A stretch of 64,000 nt of DNA from Hymenobacter psychrotolerans DSM 18569 (GTDB taxonomy: Bacteria > Bacteroidota > Bacteroidia > Cytophagales > Hymenobacteraceae): assembly GCF_900142395.1 (NCBI RefSeq), contig NZ_FRAS01000001.1, positions 434,001 to 498,000 on the forward strand. The letters run 5' to 3'. The notes under the pieces are model-generated. The model made no database searches, was not told the DNA's origin, and saw nothing but the letters and a program-made list of their open reading frames with translations. Position 1 is the first letter of the stretch, and each line of letters begins with the position of its first letter. Below are positions 7,371-14,927 of this stretch, piece by piece. The translations under genes and the position numbers were made by a program.

Positions 7371-8660
7371 TTAGAAACCGCCGCGGAAGCGGTAGGTCTG
7401 GGCTACTTTGTCGATGGCTACCACGTAGGCGGCAATGCGCATCGGAATGTTGTATTTCTGGCTGGTGGCGTACACTTTCTCGAAGGCGTCGGACATAATC
7501 CGGTCGGCGCGCTCGGTCACCATTTCTTCGGTCCACTTGAAGCCCTGGCGGTTTTGCACCCACTCGAAGTACGAAACGGTTACGCCGCCTGAGTTGGCCA
7601 GAATGTCCGGCACTACCATAATCCCCTTCTCGTTGATGATGGGGTCGGCGGAAGCGGAAGTGGGGCCGTTGGCGCCTTCCACAATCAGCTTGGCTTTGAT
7701 CTTGTGGGCGTTGTGCTCCGTAATAACGTCTTCCACGGCAGCCGGCACCAGCACATCCACGTCAGTGGTCAGCAGGTCGTCGGCGTTGTCCATGAGCGTG
7801 GCACCCTGGAAACCGTCGAGGCGGCCTTTGTGGGCGTTCTTGTAGGCTACGGCTTCCTCAATGTTGATGCCTTCCTCGTTCCAGTAGGCACCGCTTACGT
7901 CGGAAATGCACTTGATTTTTACGCCCTGCTCGCTCAGCAGCTTCGCGGCCCACGAGCCCACGTTGCCGAAGCCCTGCACCGCCGCCGATACCTGCGAAGG
8001 GTCCAGATCCAGCTTCTTGAGGGCGGCCAGCGCCGATACCATCACGCCGCGGCCGGTAGCCTCGGTGCGGCCCAGCGAGCCACCCATTACCAGCGGCTTG
8101 CCTGTCACGACGGCCGGCGAAGTAGCGCCTACCGTTTTGGAGAATTCGTCCATCAGCCACGCCATTTCGCGCGGACCGGTGCCCATGTCGGGCGCCGGAA
8201 TGTCTTTATCGGGACCGAAAACGTCTTTCAGGGCCATGGTGTAGCCGCGGGTCAGGCGCTCCAGCTCACCGGCGCTCATGGTGGTCGGGTCGCAGATGAT
8301 GCCGCCCTTCGCTCCGCCATACGGCAGGTCAACCACGGCGCATTTCCACGTCATCCAGGCAGCCAGCGCCTTCACCTCGTCCAGGTGCACGTTCTTATCG
8401 TAGCGGATGCCGCCTTTCGAGGGGCCCAGGATGGTGTTGTGCACCACGCGGTAGCCCTCAAACACGCGCACTTTGCCGTTGTCCATCGTGACGGGGATGT
8501 GCACGATAACCTGCTTGTCGGGCGCTTTGAGTACGTCGTAGGTTTCTTCGTCGAGGCCCAGGATTTCCGTGGCCACGTTGAAGCGCGACATCATGGATTC
8601 AAGGGGATTTTCGGCATCAACGCGGGGAGCCGGTTCTTTGTACACCGTGGTGGCAGCCAT
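7371..8660 (-). CDS. gdhA: Glutamate dehydrogenase (Glu/Leu/Phe/Val dehydrogenase family)
   Basis: This 429-aa enzyme interconverts glutamate and 2-oxoglutarate plus ammonia. The N-terminal domain has the substrate motif GPSKGGIRY (about 79-87) and the catalytic-lysine motif PYGGAKGGI (about 113-121). The C-terminal Rossmann domain has GFGNVGSWAA (about 224-233) and the segment PAAVEDVITEHNAHKIKAK. Length and motifs fit hexameric glutamate dehydrogenases. It is the first of three members of this superfamily in the window. It appears monocistronic, with its own -7 box and a hairpin in the leader. Confidence 0.92.
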   Translation of the reverse strand: MAATTVYKEPAPRVDAENPLESMMSRFNVATEILGLDEETYDVLKAPDKQVIVHIPVTMDNGKVRVFEGYRVVHNTILGPSKGGIRYDKNVHLDEVKALAAWMTWKCAVVDLPYGGAKGGIICDPTTMSAGELERLTRGYTMALKDVFGPDKDIPAPDMGTGPREMAWLMDEFSKTVGATSPAVVTGKPLVMGGSLGRTEATGRGVMVSALAALKKLDLDPSQVSAAVQGFGNVGSWAAKLLSEQGVKIKCISDVSGAYWNEEGINIEEAVAYKNAHKGRLDGFQGATLMDNADDLLTTDVDVLVPAAVEDVITEHNAHKIKAKLIVEGANGPTSASADPIINEKGIMVVPDILANSGGVTVSYFEWVQNRQGFKWTEEMVTERADRIMSDAFEKVYATSQKYNIPMRIAAYVVAIDKVAQTYRFRGGF

Positions 8661-8701
8661 ACGGGGTTGGGGGTTGGGGTGGGAAATTTGGAATGAAACA
8701 A

Positions 8702-8755
8702 CAGCCCTGAAGGGGGGATTTCAGGACTGCTGCAGGGGATTTGAAACCAAAGGTA
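8702..8755 (-). promoter_or_regulatory. gdhA promoter -7 box and leader hairpin
   Basis: The minus strand has TACCTTTG at 8748-8755. Between this box and the ATG lies a 10-bp inverted repeat (8702-8711 with 8720-8729, one mismatch) around a G-rich loop on the plus strand. It could act as an attenuator or mRNA-stabilising stem. Function is inferred only. Confidence 0.35.
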
Positions 8756-8796
8756 GTGGGTTTATCATATTCCGAAGGAGGCGGCAAAACAACCGG

Positions 8797-9678
8797 CTAC
8801 CCCAGCAGAAGTTGCAGCAGCGCCAGCACCGGCAGAATAAACAGAAAAGCATCGAACCGGTCGAGCAGGCCGCCGTGCCCGGGCATGATGCGGCCGGAGT
8901 CTTTCACGCCCACACTACGCTTGAGCATGGACTCGGCCAGGTCGCCGAGCGGGCCGAATACGGCTACCACGCCGGCCACCACGAGGCGGTACGTCAGGGA
9001 GAGTTCGGGCAGCAGGTAGCCCATGGCCCAGCCCATGGCCAGCGTCAGCAGGAAGCCCCCGATGGCGCCTTCCCAGGTTTTGCCGGGCGAGATTTTGGGC
9101 GCCAGCTTGTGCTTGCCAAACGTTTTACCGGCCGCATACGCCCCGATATCCGACGACCACACCAGCAGCAGCAGGGCCAGCACCCGGCGGTAGTCGTAGC
9201 CAAGGTCATTAAATGCTACCACGCTCAGCAGGCTCATTGGCAGACTCACGTAGAGCAGACCCAGCAGCGCTACGCCCACATTGGAAAAGGGCGAGAAATC
9301 CTGCTTCTCGCGGGGCCAGGCGGCCATTTCGCGCAGAATCAGCAGGGTGGGCAAGAGCAGAATGATGCCGGCCAGCAGGATGCCGGCCGAGCGGGCGTCG
9401 CCGACCACATAGTGCATGCCCTGGCCAATAGAATCTGTGGTGTTGCTGACGGTTACCATGCCCAGCACTCCGGCAAAAATGACGAGGCTGATGCCGCCGC
9501 CCAGCAGCGCCGCCGGCTTGTAGCCCACTTCCCGCATCATGCGGTAGAACTCCCACAGCATGCGCATCTGCACGGCCGCAAAGAACACGGCAAACGTCCA
9601 GGCGCTGTACCAGATGCAGCCCAGCAGCAGCACGGCCCCGATGACGCCGAACAGAATGCGCTGTCCGAGGTTGGACAT
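8797..9678 (-). CDS. cdsA: Phosphatidate cytidylyltransferase (CDP-diglyceride synthase)
   Basis: CdsA makes CDP-diacylglycerol from phosphatidic acid and CTP, feeding phospholipid synthesis, including the substrate used upstream of Psd. The 293-aa protein has about eight membrane segments and the full family signature, S250 and KR followed by KDSGRIMPGHGG and LLDRFD (about 250-276). The start is the ATG complementary to 9676-9678 (MSNLGQ). The 56 upstream in-frame codons are Pro/Ala-rich and lack family similarity. It lies downstream of the CPBP protease gene on the same strand, 148 bp apart. Confidence 0.93.
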   Translation of the reverse strand: MSNLGQRILFGVIGAVLLLGCIWYSAWTFAVFFAAVQMRMLWEFYRMMREVGYKPAALLGGGISLVIFAGVLGMVTVSNTTDSIGQGMHYVVGDARSAGILLAGIILLLPTLLILREMAAWPREKQDFSPFSNVGVALLGLLYVSLPMSLLSVVAFNDLGYDYRRVLALLLLVWSSDIGAYAAGKTFGKHKLAPKISPGKTWEGAIGGFLLTLAMGWAMGYLLPELSLTYRLVVAGVVAVFGPLGDLAESMLKRSVGVKDSGRIMPGHGGLLDRFDAFLFILPVLALLQLLLG

Positions 9679-9826
9679 TGGTTTTTTGCCCGGCGCGACG
9701 GGTTCGGTGGCAGTGGCGGAAGCGGGAGAGGCAGGATCGGACAACGGGAAGGAAATAGCGGCACGTAGGCACGCGCCTGGGTCAGGGAAGTGGAGGCGGC
9801 CGCGTAGCTGCCAGCCGGATGCGCGG

Positions 9827-10870
9827 TTAGTCGCGGCTGATATCAACGCCGTCGTGGCTGAGGGTACGGCCGGCGGGAGGCGGGGTTGTGGACTTGGTAA
9901 TAGCCGCGCCGCCGCGGCCCAGCGTGTGCATCTCGGTAGGTAGTTGGGCGGTAGTGTGCTGCAGGGTGCGCTGGTAGAGCAGCCAAAGCGCGGCTCCGGT
10001 CAGAATCAGTGAAATAAGCTGCTGCCACCACGGCAAGGCCTGCGTCGAGTCGGGGTCGAAGGAGGAGAAGGCGCCGCGCTGCTGGGCATACAGCAGCACC
10101 AGCTGGAAGGCATTCTGGGTGAAGTGCGCCGCCATGGGCACCAGAATATTGCCGCTCCACTCATACAGGTAGCCCAGCACCAGCCCCAGCACGAAGCGCG
10201 GAATGAAGCCGAAGAACTGGAAGTGAATGGCGCTGAAAATGGCCGCCGCCAGCCATACGCCCACGTGCCGGGAGCCAAACCACTGCACCAGATTCCGCTG
10301 CACCACCCCCCGGAATACCAGCTCCTCAGCAATGGCGGGCACCACGGCAATAACCAGCAGGCCCACTAGGAACCGGGTACCGGAGTTGAATTGGGTGAGG
10401 TAGCGCGTCAGTTCCTGGGCCCGTTCTTCCAGCTCGCGGGCCTCGGCTTCCAGACCTTTCAGGAAGCCGGGAAAATGCGCGTTGGCGTTCCACTCCACCA
10501 GGCCCGACATGAACGGCACGCTCACAAGTACGGCCCCGGCCGCGCCCAGCAGCCACACGGCCGGTATGGGGCGGCGCGGCATAAAGTATTCTTTCCAGGA
10601 ATAGCCGGTGAGGAGCGGCAAGGCCAGCGCGGCCCCGCCAAAGCCTACAAACAGCAGCACGCCCTGGCTCAGCATCGAAACGCCCCAGCCCTGCGGGTTG
10701 GTGGAGGGGTCTTTCGTGACATTGCCGATTTCGAGCAGCCCCACTCCGAAAAACAGGTTGCTGAGCACGGCCATCACGAAGCCGGCCACGCACATGGCCA
10801 GCAGCAACAGGCCCACCAGCAGCAGCAGGTTGGCAAAAGGATGCAGGCGGCTGGACACGAAACCTTTCAT
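9827..10870 (-). CDS. CPBP family intramembrane metalloprotease
   Basis: This is a 347-aa polytopic membrane protein of the CAAX/Abi (CPBP) family. The active-site residues are visible: the EE pair E182-E183 followed by R187 in AEELVFRGVV, and the HxxxF-type motif at H216 in SAIHFQFFGF. An amphipathic, charged stretch (138-160) lies in the large loop before the catalytic helices. Substrate is unknown. The start is the ATG complementary to 10868-10870 (MKGFVSS). It is divergent from dusB across 59 bp and followed by cdsA. Confidence 0.88.
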   Translation of the reverse strand: MKGFVSSRLHPFANLLLLVGLLLLAMCVAGFVMAVLSNLFFGVGLLEIGNVTKDPSTNPQGWGVSMLSQGVLLFVGFGGAALALPLLTGYSWKEYFMPRRPIPAVWLLGAAGAVLVSVPFMSGLVEWNANAHFPGFLKGLEAEARELEERAQELTRYLTQFNSGTRFLVGLLVIAVVPAIAEELVFRGVVQRNLVQWFGSRHVGVWLAAAIFSAIHFQFFGFIPRFVLGLVLGYLYEWSGNILVPMAAHFTQNAFQLVLLYAQQRGAFSSFDPDSTQALPWWQQLISLILTGAALWLLYQRTLQHTTAQLPTEMHTLGRGGAAITKSTTPPPAGRTLSHDGVDISRD

Positions 10871-10895
10871 GGGGCGCGGGTAGTTAGAAGTGTCG

Positions 10896-10903
10896 TAAAT
10901 TTG
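10896..10903 (+). promoter_or_regulatory. -7 box TAAATTTG upstream of dusB
   Basis: TAAATTTG matches TAnnTTTG 26 bp before the dusB start codon, within the short divergent gap shared with the CPBP gene. No -33 TTG is apparent. Confidence 0.4.
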
Positions 10904-10929
10904 CGTAAAATCCGCTAACTCCTCTATCC

Positions 10930-11919
10930 GTGGTCTACATCCGCGACCTTGCCCTGCCTGATTTCCCGTTGCTGCTCGCGCCCATGGAGGACGTGTCGGA
11001 CCCGCCATTCCGGGCCGTGTGCAAAGCCAACGGCGCCGATTTGATGTACACCGAGTTTATTTCCTCGGAAGGCCTCATCCGGGATGCCGCCAAAAGCCGC
11101 AAGAAGCTCGATGTGTTCGATTACGAGCGGCCCATTGGCATTCAGCTCTTTGGCTCCGACGTGGAGACGATGGGCGAGTGCGCCCGCATCAGCACCCTGG
11201 CTGGCCCCGACCTCATCGACATCAACTACGGCTGCCCCGTGAAGCAGGTGGCCTGCCGCGGTGCCGGCGCCGCTCTACTGCGCGATGTGCCGAAGATGGT
11301 GGAAATGACGGCCGCCGTAGTGCGCAACACCCATCTGCCCGTGACCGTGAAAACCCGCCTCGGCTGGGACGATACCACCAAAAACGTGGAAGACGTGGCT
11401 GAGCGCCTGCAGGATATTGGCATTGAAGCTTTGACGGTGCACGGCCGCACCCGCGTGCAGATGTACAAGGGCGACGCCGACTGGCGCCTGATTGCGGCCA
11501 TCAAAAACAACCCGCGCATCAAAATTCCCATCTTCGGCAACGGCGACATCGACTCCCCTCAGAAAGCTGTGGAGTACAAGAACCGCTACGGCGTGGATGG
11601 CGTGATGATCGGGCGCGCCAGTATCGGCTACCCCTGGATTTTCCGGGAAGTGAAGCACTACGTGGCGACCGGCGAGCTGCTGGCCCCGCCCACCGTGGAG
11701 GAACGCGTGAACATGTGCCGCATGCACTTTGAGAAGAGCATTGAGTGGAAGGGCCAGCGCGTGGGCATCTTCGAGATGCGCCGCCACTACGCCCAGTACT
11801 TCCGCGGCCTCGAAGGCGCCAAGCAGTGGCGCATGCGCCTCGTCGAAACCGACTCCGTAGACGAAGTGCACGGCATCCTGAACGAAATCATTGCCGCCGA
11901 GCCGGTATTGGTCGGGTAG
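10930..11919 (+). CDS. dusB: tRNA dihydrouridine synthase
   Basis: DusB reduces specific uridines in the tRNA D-loop, using FMN and NADPH. The 329-aa protein opens with LAPMEDVSDPPFR, the FMN-site strand of the family. It has NYGCPVKQVACRGAGAALL (about 98-116) with the catalytic cysteine in GCP, then VKTRLGWDD and LTVHGRTRVQMYKGDADW. The start codon appears to be GTG at 10930; no in-frame ATG precedes the conserved N-terminus. Confidence 0.92.
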   Translation: MVYIRDLALPDFPLLLAPMEDVSDPPFRAVCKANGADLMYTEFISSEGLIRDAAKSRKKLDVFDYERPIGIQLFGSDVETMGECARISTLAGPDLIDINYGCPVKQVACRGAGAALLRDVPKMVEMTAAVVRNTHLPVTVKTRLGWDDTTKNVEDVAERLQDIGIEALTVHGRTRVQMYKGDADWRLIAAIKNNPRIKIPIFGNGDIDSPQKAVEYKNRYGVDGVMIGRASIGYPWIFREVKHYVATGELLAPPTVEERVNMCRMHFEKSIEWKGQRVGIFEMRRHYAQYFRGLEGAKQWRMRLVETDSVDEVHGILNEIIAAEPVLVG

Positions 11920-11930
11920 CTTTTGTCATC

Positions 11931-12029
11931 AGAACGTCGTGCTGAGCTAGCCGGAGCACCTTTACCGCCAAAGTAATTTCTGATTACCACTGCGGTAGAG
12001 ATGCTTCGGCAAGCTCAGCATGACGTTCT
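11931..12029. repeat. REP-like palindromic repeat, copy A (99 bp)
   Basis: The outer arms are AGAACGTCGTGCTGAGCTAG (from 11931) and, on the other strand from 12029, AGAACGTCATGCTGAGCTTG. The arms match over about 28 bp with a few differences. The centre holds an unpaired A/T-richer loop. It lies between dusB and the EamA transporter. It is related in layout, and partly in sequence (CGTCNTNCNGAGC), to copies B and C. Confidence 0.7.
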
Positions 12030-12069
12030 TTCTTTATTCCGGCTCCGCCGGAACCAGTTCCTTTTCCCC

Positions 12070-13032
12070 ATGCCCCCCACCCCTCCCGCTCCGGCCGTAA
12101 CTACTGCTCCTACCCTGCCGCCCGTGGCACCGCCCCCACCACAGCGGATTTCGGCTTCGGCGTGGGGGCTGCTGCTGGTGCTGGCTACCATCTGGGGCAC
12201 GTCGTTTATTCTGATGAAGAAGGGGCTGGTGGTGTTTTCGGCCATGGAGCTGGGCGCGGCGCGGGTGAGCATTGCGGCGCTACTGCTGCTGCCGTTTGCG
12301 CTCGGCAACGTGCGCCGCGTCGACTCCAGCCGCTACAAGTGGCTGCTGCTGAGCGGGGTGGTGGGTACTTTTTTTCCGGCGTTCCTCTTCGCCTACGCCG
12401 AAACCAAGCTGGCCTCCGGGCTGGCGGGCGTCCTGAACGGCCTCACGGCGGTGTTTACGCTGGTGGTAGGCGCCGTGCTGTTCGGGCAGAAGCTCACCAG
12501 CCTGCGGGTGCTGGGTATTGCGCTGGGCCTCGTGGGCACGGTGGTGCTGATGCTGCTGGGCGGTAGCGGCGGCGAGGCCACGCCTTCCGGCGAATCCAAC
12601 GCCTGGTACGGGCTCTACATTGTGGCGGCTACCATCGGCTACGGCATCAGCGTGAACGTGATAAAGCAGCACCTGCACGGACCTTCGCCGGTGGCCGTTA
12701 CCAGCCTCACGCTGCTCAGCATCGGGCCGATGGGGCTGCTTTACCTGTTCGGCTTTTCCGATTTCACGCACAAGCTGGCGACCATACCGGGCGCCTGGAC
12801 GGCCCTGGGCTACATTGCACTGCTCGCCACCATGAGTACGGCCGTGGCCATGGTGCTCTTCAACAAGCTGATTCAGCAGAGCACCACGCTTTTCGCTGCT
12901 TCCAACACTTACCTCATCCCCATCGTGGCCCTTACCTGGGGCGTGCTCGATGGCGAGGCCTTCAACCTGTGGCACCTGCTGGGTATGGTGATTATTCTGG
13001 CCGGCGTGTTCATCATTCACCGGGCGAAGTAA
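12070..13032 (+). CDS. EamA/DMT-superfamily transporter
   Basis: This is a 320-aa inner-membrane protein with about ten hydrophobic segments in two EamA repeats (about 30-165 and 180-318). It is typical of drug/metabolite exporters of the RhaT/YdcZ-like superfamily. GTSFILMKKGL (first repeat) and the VALTWGVLDGE piece near the end are family-typical. The start is the ATG at 12070. An upstream in-frame ATG at 12001 lies inside the palindromic repeat and is unlikely to be used. The cytoplasmic N-terminus is Pro-rich. Substrate cannot be told from sequence. Confidence 0.87.
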   Translation: MPPTPPAPAVTTAPTLPPVAPPPPQRISASAWGLLLVLATIWGTSFILMKKGLVVFSAMELGAARVSIAALLLLPFALGNVRRVDSSRYKWLLLSGVVGTFFPAFLFAYAETKLASGLAGVLNGLTAVFTLVVGAVLFGQKLTSLRVLGIALGLVGTVVLMLLGGSGGEATPSGESNAWYGLYIVAATIGYGISVNVIKQHLHGPSPVAVTSLTLLSIGPMGLLYLFGFSDFTHKLATIPGAWTALGYIALLATMSTAVAMVLFNKLIQQSTTLFAASNTYLIPIVALTWGVLDGEAFNLWHLLGMVIILAGVFIIHRAK

Positions 13033-13060
13033 GTGACAGGTGGTGAATGACTAAGCAAGG

Positions 13061-13196
13061 CAGCCCGTCATTCCGAGCTTGCCGAGGAATCTGGCGTGCT
13101 GAGGTTGTGGTAGTATAAATTGCTACACTAGCGAGATTCCTCGGCTCCGGCTGCGCACACTGGCTTAATGCGCCACATGCTCGGAATGACGGGCTG
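13061..13196. repeat. REP-like palindromic repeat, copy B (136 bp)
   Basis: The outer arms CAGCCCGTCATTCCGAGC (13061-13078) and its exact complement (13179-13196) enclose inner inverted pieces GAGGAATCT and AGATTCCTC. It lies in the convergent gap between the EamA gene and the LpxR-like gene. The CGTCATTCCGAGC core recurs, shortened, in copy C at 39024-39055. Confidence 0.75.
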
Positions 13197-13207
13197 TTTT
13201 CATCGAC

Positions 13208-14182
13208 TCAAAACGCCACTCCCAGCCCGAGCTGCACCCATTGGTGGGAGCGGGCACCGCTGAACTCAGGCGAAATCCACACGGCGGAAGCCGTCAGGCG
13301 CAGGCCGGCGTAGCCCAGTCCCACGGTGCCGGTGCCTTTGGCTACCGCACGCCGCACCGCCGAGGCAGGCAACGTGTAGGGGTTGTCGGAGCGCAACAGG
13401 CCGCCCTGCAGCGTGGCGTTGAAGCCGATGATGCGGCCTTCCAGCTGTCCTTCGGCGTAGAGCTGGACGCGCCGCTGATCGGGCTGGCGGCTCACGCCCA
13501 GGTTGCTGACGTAGGGCTGCAGCAGGCCGGCGCGAAGCCGGGCGCCAGCACCGGCGTAGGTATATAGTGTGCTCAGGGAGGCGTTGACGTCGCCAATCAG
13601 CTCTGCGCCGCGCCCCACGGCCAACAGCTGCGTTTCCAGCCGCGCCTCGTAGCCCAGCACCAGGTCGTTGCGGATCTGGTAGTCCCAGCCGCGGGGGGTA
13701 GGCGAGTCCAGCCACTCGTGCAAGGTGGTCTGGAAACCTTTCGCGCCGGCCGCCGGCCCCATGAAACCTAGGTTCAGGCCCGAAGTGAGGCGGTAGCGGC
13801 GGCTCGGCTGGCTGGCCACCCGGAAGAAGCTGGCGTACCAATACGAGGCATAGGGCCGGTCCCCGACCCGAATAAAGTCGTCCTGAATCCGCAGGGGCGT
13901 GAATCCGTCGTAGTGCAGCCGGATGCCGTGGTGCAGCGTGCTACCAAGTGGTACTGGCCGCAGCAGGAAATTGGCCGGCGAGTGGCGCAGGGCTGGTAGC
14001 ACCAGCGCCAGCGTCATGCCCTGGGTGAAGTAGTAGTCGGTGCGGAAGAAGGCGTCGTTGGCGAAGGTGTAGAACAGCAGCCGGTCGGGGCTGGTATGCG
14101 TACTGTCGGGGCGCTGGGCCCACGCCGGGGCCGCGGCTACAAGGAGCAGCGCCAGAAACAACCCACGGAAATAGCGCGTCAT
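13208..14182 (-). CDS. LpxR-like outer-membrane lipid A deacylase family protein
   Basis: This 324-aa protein has a signal peptide (cleavage about residue 22, after AWA) and a beta-barrel pattern of alternating aromatic strands. It ends in a C-terminal strand with aromatic/hydrophobic spacing (WVQLGLGVAF). Residues N42 and D43 in FANDAF and the TDYYFTQGMTLAL segment match the N-terminal region of LpxR (DUF2219), which removes the 3'-acyloxyacyl chain of lipid A. Enzymatic activity is inferred and not shown. The family is broad in Bacteroidota. Confidence 0.78.
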   Translation of the reverse strand: MTRYFRGLFLALLLVAAAPAWAQRPDSTHTSPDRLLFYTFANDAFFRTDYYFTQGMTLALVLPALRHSPANFLLRPVPLGSTLHHGIRLHYDGFTPLRIQDDFIRVGDRPYASYWYASFFRVASQPSRRYRLTSGLNLGFMGPAAGAKGFQTTLHEWLDSPTPRGWDYQIRNDLVLGYEARLETQLLAVGRGAELIGDVNASLSTLYTYAGAGARLRAGLLQPYVSNLGVSRQPDQRRVQLYAEGQLEGRIIGFNATLQGGLLRSDNPYTLPASAVRRAVAKGTGTVGLGYAGLRLTASAVWISPEFSGARSHQWVQLGLGVAF

Positions 14183-14289
14183 ATCGGCCGAAAAGAAGTG
14201 TGCAGCTACCTACGCATCTGCATGGGTGGCCAGCCTTACCGGCCGCCAGGTTTATCAGACCGCAACTCCGCAGGCACCTTCCTGACCAA

Positions 14290-14859
14290 CTATTCCGGCA
14301 CGTAGGGCCAGGCATGAAACCGCTCGGGCAGCTGCAGCCGTTGCGGATGAGCCAGCAGATACGCCTGCACGCGGGCCAGCTCCGGCTCATCCACTATCGG
14401 CAGCTCGTGGAAGCCGGTTTGCCAGAAGTCGGCTTCGGGTGGGAGCTGGCCGCGCAGCAGGCGCCGGGCCTGGGCAGCAGTGCGCTGGTGCAGCAGGTCC
14501 ACGGCTTTGTAAAGCGAGAGGCCGGAGCCAGCCGGCAACTGCAGCACCGCGTGCAGGTGGTTGGGTAGCAGCACGAAGCACGGCACTTGCAGCCCCTGCT
14601 CCTCCAGCATCAGCAATTCCCCAACTATAGCTTCGGCCACCTTTTCCTTCGCCAGATAATCGGGCCCTACTGTGCGGGCATCCAGCAGCGCATCAAAGCC
14701 CACGAAAAACTGCTTCTCGGCGCGGCGGTGCGCCTCCGGGGAGGTGGCGGCGTGCTGAGCAGCTATGCGCTGGGCGTGCAGCTTCCGGCCGGCCCGCGCC
14801 GGTACGGAGCCGGCCAGGCGCAACGTAAGCAGGATGGTTTCGCCTTCAGGTGGGAGCAT
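14290..14859 (-). CDS. RAYT/IS200-like HUH transposase homologue, catalytic Tyr apparently replaced
   Basis: This 189-aa protein belongs to the REP-associated tyrosine transposase (Y1_Tnp) group. Family features are ITL-type opening LTLRLAGSVPA, FFVGFDALLDARTVGPDYL, the HUH motif in LLPNHLHAVL (H101 and H103) and the C-terminal FWQTGFHE (145-152). Aligning its helix LHQRTAAQARRLL with the usual LKGYTAREANRLL puts Arg126 where the catalytic tyrosine normally sits. Activity may therefore be lost or changed. REP-like palindromes lie at 11931-12029 and 13061-13196. It is alone between the LpxR-like gene and the helicase-nuclease gene. Confidence 0.75.
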   Translation of the reverse strand: MLPPEGETILLTLRLAGSVPARAGRKLHAQRIAAQHAATSPEAHRRAEKQFFVGFDALLDARTVGPDYLAKEKVAEAIVGELLMLEEQGLQVPCFVLLPNHLHAVLQLPAGSGLSLYKAVDLLHQRTAAQARRLLRGQLPPEADFWQTGFHELPIVDEPELARVQAYLLAHPQRLQLPERFHAWPYVPE

Positions 14860-14927
14860 TATTCTGGTGAGGTTGCCGCAGAGGTGCGCAGGACGGTTCT
14901 ATAGTTATGAGGAACAGCCTCAACAAC

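Noticed and set aside
12001..12069. Earlier ATG for the EamA transporter
   Set aside because: It lies in the right arm of the palindromic repeat, and the extra residues do not match the family.
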